From contig OY723283.1 of assembly GCA_963210315.1 (NCBI GenBank), positions 124,001 to 188,000 on the forward strand: DNA of 64,000 nt, read 5' to 3'. The translations under genes were made by a program, and so were the position numbers. Of this stretch, positions 55,020-64,000 are shown in pieces. Source of the stretch: Rhynchopus euleeides. Lineage: Eukaryota; Euglenozoa; Diplonemea; Diplonemida; Diplonemidae. The notes under the pieces are model-generated. The model searched no databases and was not told the origin of the DNA. It saw only the letters and a list, made by a program, of their open reading frames with translations. Within the stretch, counting starts at the first letter, position 1; every line of letters starts with the position of its first letter.

Positions 55020-56126
55020 CCATTCGTTCCCCGCCGACAAATGGGAAGTGAACAAGTCTTGTGGATGGCCTTCATGTCAAGGTTCCGGATTCCATGATGT
55101 GAATAGTGACTGGACCAGCCGAGGCGCTGGCATCGTGACTGGTGTTTGTTGACCGAAGATTAATAAGAGTATCAAACAACGGGGGTGCGGATGTGCTATC
55201 CCTGTGGGATGCGCATATGGTATGTACATTGTAGACTGTTCAGCAGTTGTGTTATGCGGTGAGGCACCTGCACCATGGACTCACATCAGACGCGCATTGG
55301 CTCTGTTTGCTGAGCTCAAGACACGCGTACACAAATGGTGAGACCACGACAACAGGCTCAATAAGACCTTCGTTCCACCAGCAGTCCATCTCCATTGGCA
55401 TGTATCGCTCCTGGGGGCTTCTGGCAAAGGTACTTCAAATCAATGAGACCCTCAGAACCTCAGGTGCTTGTGCGTGGCGTGCGGCCCACCCCCACCGATT
55501 TGTATCGAAAAGTCTTATGCTGTTCATCAGCAGCTTGTTCAGAGTTCAAAGAAACAACTCCAGGTATTTTTTGAAATGACATCATGTGGCATTGCGGACG
55601 CTGGCAGCTCGGTCACCTCAAATATTAACCCATCTCCAAGATAGGTTGCTGATGGCGATTGAGCCCGGCACTCGGCATCTCCCGGACCACCAAAACCGAC
55701 TGACGGGGCTGTACGCCCTGCCCTGCGTGCACCGTCTGCATCGTGGCAGACCGCGCTGGCGGGGTTCCGACGTGCCAGCAGGATGAAGAAAACACTGAGG
55801 CCCAGCCTCTGAGGCTGGAGCTGGCGGGAGCCTTGATGAGAGGCGGAAACACCCAAAAAGCGGGTGTGCCGCACGGTACTTTTACATGAGGAAATCACAT
55901 GGTGACACCTAACAGTTGACTCCCGATTCCGCCCCAGCCACTGAGGATGGACCTCACAGTGAAGCAAAATACTGAGTCTCAGAACCAGCAACTATGAACT
56001 GAATGACGCAAGCAATAGCAAAACGGTACGCAAAAAAAAGGAAGATACAACCAGAATTTGTGCAAGATCCTGCACAGACAGTATCATTCAGGAGAATAAG
56101 AAGGCAAAATGAGAAGAAATGAGAAT

Positions 56127-56236
56127 GGGGGGGTCTTCGCTGGCCGTTATCCTCCGTCAATCTCCGTCAGTTTTCAGCTAATTCAACAGGGAATTCACCA
56201 AAACGCACTGACGGTCACCCCGTAGCGAAGACCCCC
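56127..56236. repeat. Short hairpin element (MITE-like), copy 2
   Basis: 110 bp starting 'gggggggtcttcgctgg' and ending 'agcgaagaccccc', with the interior 'cagttttcagctaattcaac' homologous to copy 1. A further 'gagaatgggg...tctcgaag' partial terminus lies at about 56451-56480. Confidence 0.82.
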
Positions 56237-56798
56237 TGAGGAGAAATATAAATTGTGTTGCTCGCACGAAACGCACAGAAATTGTTGCCTGCGGAAGTGT
56301 GTCGTGTGAGGGGCAGGGCATGTGACTGTGTGTGACTGCAGGCACCTCGCACTTCCCAGTCGCTGCATTTCTGACAAGGAACTTGTTGAAATAAATCAAA
56401 TGAAGATGGTGCTGTCTGACCACAACAAAGGTAGAAAGGTACGGTATCAGTTGAGAATGGGGGGGGGGGGTCTCGAAGATGCTGCGTCTGTGCCCAACAC
56501 AGGCCAGTCTTCGATCGGACAAAGCAGCCCGAGACGGGGGCTGAGTGTGACGTCACGTCGGTTGTGAAAAGAATGAAGAAACAAACTTCTCACCCAACTT
56601 CTGCGGTTCCTCCTTACCCTGCAGGAAACCACAGAGCGCGGGCAAGACAAGGGGGTCACGGCGCAGCCAACACAAGCCGATCACGACTTGACAACACACC
56701 ACGCACATCAAACCCGTATCACATACCACGCTGGCTGTGTGTTTTCCGTGGTGCTTTGTGTCACACTAGTAGCACTACTACTGTGAGCACACGTGCGC
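56237..56798. other. Spacer 3' of the lectin-stalk gene
   Basis: About 560 bp with no gene seen. Confidence 0.5.
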
Positions 56799-59700
56799 CT
56801 AAATTGCAAGATTCATCCTGTCGATCTTGTCTGACCAGTCCCGGGGGCTCCGCGGACTGCGAGGGCTGCGCGGTAGGGTAACGTGTTGGTGTCCCGGCAT
56901 CACCGGCGAAAGATAGGTGGTGGATGTCGCTGTGCTGGAGCTGCGGGGCCTCATCAACGTTGACCGTGTGGTGGTGCTCCACGTGTGCGAGAAAGAACCC
57001 CGCCCCCTTGAGCTGGGCAGCATCTGGCCTGAGAATGTTGCTGCACCTGGCGACACGGGCATCACTTCTGTGAGCTCCCCGCTTGCGGAAGACTTCGGTG
57101 TAGGTGCCTCCTCCGGCACAGGGTCGTACGGCAGGGTCAGCGACAGGCACTCCCTCTCCTTCTCCTCCTCCTTCTCCCCCTCATCCAGCTTCATCGCGGA
57201 GGCTGCAGCCGCAGCCCGGTTGCGGACGTTATCCTGCAGGTGCTGCCGGCGCCCTGTCGCCAGCATGTACACCTCCCCCAAGCCATCCAGCACCAGCTTG
57301 ACGTAGATGAGGATCTCTGTGGCCTTCAGCAGCCAAGAGGCGCCTCGAAACCCCCAGTCGCCCACATGGGCCTCGGTGTAGAAGGCTGAGGCCATGAGGC
57401 ACATGGCACCTCCCTGCAGCCCGTGGATCAGGATGTCGACGAAGGCGTCACGCTGCCGTGCGTGCGGCCACAGCGTGCCTTCGAGGAGGAGAAGCCCGAA
57501 GAAGACCAACCCCTCCGCCAGCTTGACGTGCCCACATCCGATGGAGGACTCAGGCGACGTGCTGTGAATAGCGCTCAGAGCGAAGCTCGCAGAGAACTCG
57601 ATAATAGAGTACCACGCTCGTGACTGTTTGAAGGTGCGCGTGACGGAGGTGTAGCGCTGCACCCACATGGTCCCTTCCTTTGTGTTGACCCAGTCGCCGG
57701 GCCCCACGAGCCCGACAACCACCGGATTGGTCCTGTTTACGGCCAGGGCGTAGACGGCAAGGGAGGGGACACCTTCTTTGACAGCCCGCACTAGCATCAC
57801 CGGCACTGCGATACAGAAACACACAGCTGCGCCACCGAGGAGCACGTGCCAGTACTGTGTGCCATCCAGGACAAGGGTCATGGCTGCGTACGTTGTGCCC
57901 TGGTAGAAGAAGACAAACACAAAAAGCGGCACCGACGGCAGGCGGAGGAACCCCTGCAGGTCACCGGCTTTCGCAGTCAGCTCAGGGAAGGCACGGCGCA
58001 CCGAGATGAACAGCAGGTAGCTCAGCAGGCCGAACCCCACTGCCATCGACAGGTTCGCGATGACGGCACCCATCCAGTCGCTGTCGTCAACCACCAGCCC
58101 CGTCACATGCATGAGGGCGGGCATCTCCTTCGAACACCCGCTGCTGATGAGCTGCAGCCGCAGCAGTGCCGCAGGGCTGGTGCCCGTCGCGATCCCGGCG
58201 GCGGTGGCGGTTCCGACAGCCCCGTTGCTGCCCAGAGACTCCACAAGGTCGTCGCGCAGGAACATCGGCTTCGCCTGCCCAAAAACCGACAGCCCCATGT
58301 CGGGCGAACTCGGCCGCCCGTCACCGCTGGGCGCAGCAGTGCCCGGCTGCCCTGTTGCACCAGGGGCCATGGTGTGCCCCGCAGGGAGGTCTGTCGCCAT
58401 GCCTGGGCGGGGGCTGGGCGGCGTCCTGGTCTCGGGAGCAAGCGTGCCTGTCGGATCTGACGTCGCAGGAGGTGATACCGGTGCAGGTGTCGCCAACGGA
58501 ATGCCTGCAGGCGACGGTGTGCCGTCTGGTGCTGTCGATGCCAGGGGGTCAGCTGTGAGGGGGGCAGGGGTGCCGCCGGAGGCAGGCGTCGGAGACGCGG
58601 GCACCAGCGGCGACGGTGTTTCCGGTGAGGGGGTTGGGGGGGCAGGTGTGGCTGGAGTCGGAGTTGGTGGCAACGGTGTAGGCGGTGCTGGGGACAGCGG
58701 TGAGGGGGTTAGTGGTGCAGGTGTTAGGGGTGTTGGTGTCGGTGGTGTGAGAGTGATGGGCGCGGTTGTCAGCGGTGCTGCAGTCAGCGGAGCTGGAGTA
58801 GGCGGGGATGGAGTTGGCGGTGACGGTGTCTGGGGGGCGGGTGTGGGCGGTGCCGGCGTCAGCGGTGCTGCAGTCAGTGGAGCTGGAGTTGGCGGTGACG
58901 GCGTCGGTGGCGAGGGTGTTGGCGGTGCAGGTGTCAGCGGTGCTGGCGTTGGCGGTGCCGGTGTCGCGGGTGCTGGAGTTGGTGGCGCAGGCGTAGGTGG
59001 TGCAGGTGTCGGAGGGACAGGTGTTAGCGGAGACGGTGTGGAAGGGGATAGAGTTGGTGCCAAGGTTGGCGGTGCCGGTGACAACGGAGCTGGAGTTGGT
59101 GGTGCAGGTGTGGGGGGTGCCTGTGTTGGAGGCACGGGTGTTGGGGGTGACGGTGTCGTTGGAGATGCAGTCAGTGGCGCTGGACTCGGCGGTGCTGGAG
59201 TCGGCGGCGACAGCGTCATGGGGGCTGGAGTTGGAGGTGCAGGCGTCAGTGGCGCCGGCGTTGGCGGTGCCGGTGTCGGGGGGGCTGGGGTTGGTGGCGA
59301 CGGTGTGGGTGGTGCCGGTGTCGCGGGGGCTGGAGTTGGTGGTGCCAGTGTCGTCGGTGCCGGTGTCAGGGGAGCTGGGGTTGGTGGTGACGGTGTGGGT
59401 GGTGCCGGTGTCGGGGGAGACGGTGTCGGTGGCGATGGTGTTGGCGGTGCAAGCGTCAGCGGTGCTGGCGTTGGCGGTGCCGGTGTCGCGGGGGCTGGAG
59501 TTGGTGGCACAGGCGTAGGTGGTGCCGGTGTCGGGGGAGCAGGTGTTGGTGGCGCCGGTGTGGGCGGTGCTGGCGTCGGGGGGACGGGCGTCGGGGGAGA
59601 CGGTGTCGGTGGCGATGGTGTTGGTGGTGCAGGCGTCAGTGGTGCTGGCGTCGGCGGCGCCGGTGTCGCGGGGGCTGGAGTTGGTGGCGCAGGCGTAGGT

Positions 59701-60971
59701 GGCGCAGGTGTCGGGGGAGCAGGTGTTGGTGGCGCCGGTGTGGGCGGTGCTGGCGTCGGGGGGACGGGCGTCGGTGGCGACGGAGTTGGCGGAGCTGGTG
59801 TTGGCGCCAATGTAGGCGGTGCCGGAGTCGGCGGTGCTGGGGTCGGCGGTGACGGTGTGGGTGGTGCCGGTGTTGGAGGTGATGGCGTCGGCGGTGCTGG
59901 GGTTGGTGGTGACGGTGTTGGTGGTGCCGGTGTTGGCGGTGCTGGCGTCGGCGGTGCTGGTGTTGGCGGTGCCGGTGTCGGAGGGGCGGGTGTTGGCGGA
60001 GCAGGGGTTGGGGCCACATCGCAGCAGAGGGTGTCACTGCACACACCTGCTGGGCAAACAACCGTGGTGAACTGCGGAGTGGGCTTGGGCTGCCGACCCA
60101 ACCCACACACGTGGGGCCCGACAGAACACACGGGATCGCAGCACTCGGTAGCGTCACACGACAGCGCATCACTCCCACCGCAGTAAAGGTTCGCTGCATC
60201 CGCCTTAAAATCATAAAACGCAGGGCATGTATACCCAGAGTTCGTGCATGTCACATAGTCGGAAAGGCACGTGGCCTTTGCTTCGTTGATCGTCATGACG
60301 TGCGTTGCAAAGTTTGCATGGTCAACCAACAGCACCCCCTGGCGGGCATACTGCGTCCCCCCGCGGTGCCACTCCCCAATCATCATCCCGCCGTAGTTGG
60401 ATGTCTGGCGCATGTCCATCACGACGCTGTGCGTCAGGATAACCTGCGCATTCGCATACAGCGTGATGGTGTCTGTTGCAGCGCTGTACGTCAGCAGCAC
60501 AAAAGTAAACTATGTAGTCGTCACCTGATACGACGACATGATGGAGAACATCCACCACACGGTCTCAATGCCGATGTACCCTTGGTTGTTGGCGATGATG
60601 CGCACACCCCAGTAGCCCGACACAGTCCCGTCTCTGTCGCTCGACCCGATGAAGATGAGAGCGCGCTGCCCACCTGGGAGTGTGTCAAACTTGGCATAGA
60701 TAGACATGGAGAAGTCGACGTGGCCCACTGGGGCGCCGAAGCCCCCTGGCATGGCGTAGTAGTTCAACTCATCAATCTGCCAGGAGGACCCACACACGGC
60801 ATCGGCACCCGTGCGCTTGGGGGTGATGCTCTTGCCTCCGGAGTTGGCACCCATCTCGTCCACACCGGTGGGTGCTTCAAACAGGTACTGCGAGTAGATG
60901 ACACTTTCCACCCCCGCGACGTGGCACAACGCAATCACAATGGTGGCGCTCTGCCATGGCGCCACCCACAT
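56799..60971 (-). CDS. Lectin-like, PT-rich stalk, multi-pass membrane protein with one in-frame TAG
   Basis: From the ATG at 60971 (12 nt after 'CGACTGCAG') the frame runs 1,391 codons to a TAG at 56799-56801, broken once by TAG at 60510-60512 (codon 154). Residues 1-23 look like a signal peptide. Residues 50-200 resemble a laminin-G/concanavalin-like sandwich ('[17 protein letters not shown]', then '[19 protein letters not shown]'), with the internal TAG falling in the middle of this domain. A cysteine-rich segment follows, then about 500 residues of '[16 protein letters not shown]' repeats (a probable O-glycosylated stalk). The C-terminal part has about seven hydrophobic helices ('[17 protein letters not shown]', '[16 protein letters not shown]') and a Ser-rich cytosolic tail. 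No GTATG donor could remove the TAG. Either readthrough, a sequence error, or a recent null allele. Confidence 0.78.
58470..60015. repeat. Coding minisatellite (15-nt PPTPx units)
   Basis: About 1.5 kb of imperfect 15-nt repeats (plus strand 'ggtgctggtgttggc'-like) encodes the Pro/Thr stalk. Length polymorphism and mis-assembly are likely here. The same region is also open on the plus strand as a Gly/Val-rich shadow frame. Confidence 0.92.
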
Positions 60972-61646
60972 GCTAGTTGCGGCCTGCAGTCGGAAGGGTG
61001 GGTGGGGCACATGAAAGAACAACATCGCGTGAGATCTGCATGGGACGCCGTGAACAACGCAACGCTGAGGTACAAGCATCACAACACTAGTTTGAACGGC
61101 CGACACACGATTGAGCCTGCATGTGACAGCCCTGAACGCAACACCGCAACGCATGCACCTTAACGCAATACAATGCACTGCGCACTGTCCGACGATGGAA
61201 GCAAACGGCAGCGGGGGTGGGAGCGGAACCACGTGCATTCATGAGACTGATCCGCATTGATGCGATAGCTGCTTGGGTGAAGGCTAGATCGCCAGGCCTC
61301 AGGGGGAACCAGCAAGGGCAAGCACGTCCCTGGCCTGACGAGGGAGAAAGAAGAGTTGTTTGTGGTTGGCTTCCCCCCTGCCGCCCTGGCCCTCCGTTAG
61401 GAACGCAGCTCGGGCGGGGGGCACAACACGGACATCACACACTGACTATGGGCGGGCAAGTCACTCAGATGCACACTCCGTTGCAAAGCGCTTCTGATGA
61501 GAGTCAGTCGGACACAAGCTACCCCCCTCAGACCCCACACGCGACTCTGGGACACACACCGCCTTGCTTGCGTGTTCTCAGAGGGCTGCTGATGAACCGC
61601 TTGATATCTGCTGATGACCCCCACCCACCCCACCTACCCCAACCCG
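60972..61646. other. Spacer between DPH4 and the lectin-stalk gene
   Basis: No gene seen. The end nearest the downstream ATG (60980-61015) is C-rich on the gene-sense strand and ends in CAG. Confidence 0.6.
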
Positions 61647-62069
61647 CTACAACACAACCTCTATATGCAGCGAGCAGTGCGTGCAGGGCACCAGAAGCGA
61701 CGAGGCCATCTCTGCACGAGTCTCCTGCACATCACATTCGAGCACCTCGAAGGCACCGCCGCAGCGGCACTCATAGGCCCAGCCCTCCCCAGGAAGCTCC
61801 ACACCCTGCGCCTCCACAGCGCTCAGCTGCAGTGTGTCGGCAGCGCTGTGGTCAACATCCTGCTGATCCAGTTCCACCTTCTCGTCATATGCCTTGCGCG
61901 CACCCTCATCTGACAGCACCTTATACGCCTCGTGAACAAGGGCAAAGGCAACCGCATCACCCCCTTTGTCTGGGTGCACATCCAGGGCACGCTTCCGGTA
62001 TCCACGGTCGATATCCTTGGCCTCCGCTCCTCTCTCCACCCCCAGCACAGCGTAGTAGTCTACGGTCAT
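61647..62069 (-). CDS. DPH4: DPH4/DNAJC24-like J-domain and CSL zinc-finger protein
   Basis: A single exon of 140 aa. It starts 'MTVDYYAVLGVERGAEAKDI' and contains the J-domain with its HPD motif ('ALDVHPDKGGD', about residue 33). It then has the CSL-type zinc-binding motif 'YECRCGGAFEVLE' ... 'VPCTHCSLHIEV', where the four cysteines bind metal. This J plus CSL order and size match DPH4 (DNAJC24), which supports the first step of diphthamide synthesis on elongation factor 2 by feeding iron/electrons with DPH3. Expected cytosolic. The frame upstream to 62627 is GC-rich spacer; the first ATG of the J-domain is two nt after 'CGCCCCAG'. Confidence 0.93.
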   Translation of the reverse strand: MTVDYYAVLGVERGAEAKDIDRGYRKRALDVHPDKGGDAVAFALVHEAYKVLSDEGARKAYDEKVELDQQDVDHSAADTLQLSAVEAQGVELPGEGWAYECRCGGAFEVLECDVQETRAEMASSLLVPCTHCSLHIEVVL

Positions 62070-62653
62070 CCCTGGGGCGTGTCGCCCAGGCAGGGCCTGA
62101 AAGAGGGTGGTATGGTTTTGCCGAGGCTGTCCTGATGCGCTGAGGGCTGTGGGGAGCAGGTGCAGCAGTTCAGGGTGGGTGGCCATAGGGGAGGGAGGGG
62201 GAGGGGGGGTCAGGAGGCGAAGTGGCGTCGGGAGCAGGGCACAGCCGCGATATTTTTTTTGTCTCATATCTGGTCGATGCCAATCAGGCATGGCGAGATG
62301 AAACCAAGGTAAATCCCCCCCCCCGACACCGCACGCACCACGCGGTTGGGGGGGGGGGGGGCTGGAGCGAGAGGGGGAGAGAGAGAGAGAGACCCCCCCC
62401 CCCGCCCGTAGAGCTGTTGACTGATGGCCCATGGATGCACGCTCAACCGCACGCCGGGGGAGGGGGGGGGGGGGGAGCGCTTTTGTGTTGCTGTCCCCCC
62501 CCCCGCCCCCATCCACCCCACCCACACCCCCTCCCCCCTCAGGGCTGGCCGAACCAGCGTCCCACCCAATCACGCACACAGACCCCACGTTGTCGCTTGG
62601 ATTCTCGAATCTCGGCCCCCCCTCCACCCCCCCCCCCCCAGTGCACGGGGCGT
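62070..62653. other. Spacer rich in G/C homopolymers
   Basis: No gene. Long G and C runs at about 62348-62360, 62394-62403, 62462-62475, 62500-62509 and 62629-62639. Confidence 0.65.
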
Positions 62654-64000
62654 TTAGCCCTCGCGCACCTCGTTGGGCTCGTCGCCCGCAGCAGGGTCCT
62701 CCGTCTCCTGCTCTGCGGTCTCCGCCTCGGCGCCTTCTGCCGGCATTTCCCTGCCGGCATCCACGATTGCGTCGAGGTATTCGCGCTTGCCGTCGACCTC
62801 AGACACCTGGTTCAGGGCACGCATCGAGTCCTGCAGAGTGGGGTGTTTTATTGCCGCAGGAGGGGCAGAAGGGGGGGGGGGGGGTGTAGCAAACCCGGTG
62901 GAAAAACTGTGCAGTGGGGGGTGCACTGCCCGAAAATTGAAGGAAATTGCAGGCGTGGGAAATGGTCAGAAGAGAGAAGGTTCTGTGCCAGCTCATGAAG
63001 AAGGGGGGTCATACGTTGGCCTGCATCTCCTCTGCAAGGGGCCCGAAGTTGTGCGGGGGCATGGTGTCCTCCGGCACGTGCACCGGGGGGTCGATGTCGG
63101 CCAGCTTCTCCAGCCCGGACTCCACCTTGTCCTCTGCTGCCGCCTTAACCACCATCTTGTCCGTCTGGCTGGGGTCGAACACGATGCGGTGTGTCTGCTT
63201 GTCCGTCAGAGGGGTGAACCCACGGTACTCCACCAGGAACTTCTCGACACGCTTCCCGTGGCGCCCGTTCCACGGCACTGCAATCACCTTCTCGCCCTCG
63301 CGCTCCTGCCCGGTCAGCTCCTTCCACGACTCATCTGTCCGTGCTGCGCGGAAGCACCTGTCGAGGGTCTTCATGAGGTAGGCCTCACGGATGGCGCACA
63401 GAGGGACGAAAGACTTCTGGTGGTTCACAGTGATCCCGATGTTAGCCATGCTCTCCTGCGACAGCGGCGGGTCCGCGAGCAGCCAGTTGCAGTGGCGCTG
63501 CGTCATCTCTGTCAGGTAGTCGAGGGTCATGCACTCGCCCCCCACCGAGGAGATCACACCCATGGCCCCCTCCATCCCGCGCTGCTTCGCGACTGCGGAT
63601 GTCCGCTGGCGCGACAGGTTGTCATAAGGCGCCATGTTGTTGGCGGAGTGCTTTTCCAGCTGCTTCAGAACGCTCTCCTGCGGCTCGCCGTGCAGCGACT
63701 CCATCATCACGACAGCCTTCTCCTCCATCACCCTGTCCAGAACCCGGTCGTAGAACTGCGTGTCGGCGAGGCGCAGCGTCGGGATGAAGATGACGCGCAC
63801 CCCATACCCCTCAGACTGGTACTGTGTTTCGGTGGACACCAGCTCCGTCCCCTCGTCGACGGTGATGGAGGAGTTCCACGCCCAGCGTGTCGCGTCCTTC
63901 GCATCCTTCTTGCAGTCCTCCGGTGCGGGGTTCTCCCACAGCTGCATCGGGTTCGTCTTCTGCCCAGGCACCGGGAAGTCCTTGGCCGTGCGCTGCTTGA
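62654..64000 (-). CDS. Unidentified protein, 5' part beyond window (at least two exons)
   Basis: Exon 63015-64000 is open to the right edge, and exon 62654-62830 follows a 184-bp intron (GTATGACC...CTGCAG). The phase-0 joint gives 'AN|DSMRALNQVSE'. At least 386 residues are present. An early segment ('YGVRVIFIPTLRLADTQFYD' followed by 'KAVVMMESLHGEP') has a beta-alpha-beta look that faintly recalls the TraB/TIKI-type fold. The C-terminus is acidic and Glu/Ala-rich ('AEAETAEQETEDPAAGDEP'). I recognise no family with confidence. The true start is outside the window; an internal GTG is not a start. Expected soluble; a targeting signal cannot be judged. Confidence 0.72.

Larger units (their letters stand above)
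52805..56126. other. Long gene-free spacer
   Basis: 3.3 kb with no recognisable protein, RNA gene or element, apart from the palindrome at 54086-54109 and a short hairpin at 54997-55019. Confidence 0.45.

Noticed and set aside
58060..60186. 708-codon Gly/Val-rich plus-strand frame
   Set aside because: Reverse reading of the Pro/Thr minisatellite; the minus frame has the lectin-like head and membrane helices at its ends.
60510..60524. 15-nt intron removing the internal TAG
   Set aside because: Has GT and AG ends but lacks the GTATG donor seen in all other introns and is far too short for known spliceosomes here; kept only as an option in the finding.
1..64000. Bacterial origin with operons
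   Set aside because: Spliced genes, secretory eukaryotic proteins, DPH4 and axonemal proteins rule it out.

Overview
This is nuclear DNA from a GC-rich unicellular eukaryote. It carries spliceosomal introns, a cyclophilin, a type III GGPP synthase, a diphthamide DPH4 J-protein and axonemal coiled-coil proteins, so the cell is probably flagellated. All 16 gene models supported with reasonable confidence lie on the minus strand across the full 64 kb. All 11 introns I could define begin with GTATG, and nearly every start codon has an AG (mostly CAG) 2 to 25 nt upstream, often after a C-rich stretch. Unidirectional gene order plus acceptor-like sites before the ATG recalls trans-splicing, polycistronic lineages. 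A euglenozoan such as a diplonemid is my best guess. That is inference; a dinoflagellate/perkinsid or another GC-rich protist is not excluded.

Layout, left to right. 1-6461: N-terminal 2,153 residues of a secreted, polycystin-like REJ-domain giant with 12 internal repeats. 6462-9137: low-complexity spacer with G runs of 14-17 and an (AG)42 tract. 9138-13819: tandem aldehyde dehydrogenase paralogues sharing an intron position. 14629-17985: a single-pass coiled-coil membrane protein, a papain-family protease and a small acidic protein. 18724-20859: a DNA transposon with inverted repeats and a 6-bp target duplication. 21796-30078: GGPP synthase, amidohydrolase, a DRC12-like axonemal protein, a secreted alpha-amylase and a divergent cyclophilin.

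30079-43964: a gene-poor, repeat-rich block. It holds at least four inverted-repeat elements, a reverse-transcriptase C-terminal fragment, a decayed gene fragment, tandem and direct repeats, and recurrent ACGGCCGT palindromes. 43965-46934: two paralogous secreted cysteine-rich proteins of unknown function. 47174-51377: a four-exon coiled-coil protein and an EF-hand-like protein. 51378-56798: spacer with two copies of a ~100-bp hairpin element. 56799-60971: a lectin-like, proline/threonine-rich, multi-pass membrane protein interrupted by one in-frame TAG. 61647-62069: DPH4. 62654-64000: the 3' part of an unidentified gene running off the right edge.

The genes are not one pathway. They read as an ordinary mixture of housekeeping, secretory/cell-surface and flagellar functions. 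The least familiar items are the paired cysteine-rich secreted proteins, the 12-repeat REJ giant, the PT-stalk membrane protein with its internal TAG, and the uniform GTATG splice donor. No tRNA, rRNA or CRISPR array was recognised.
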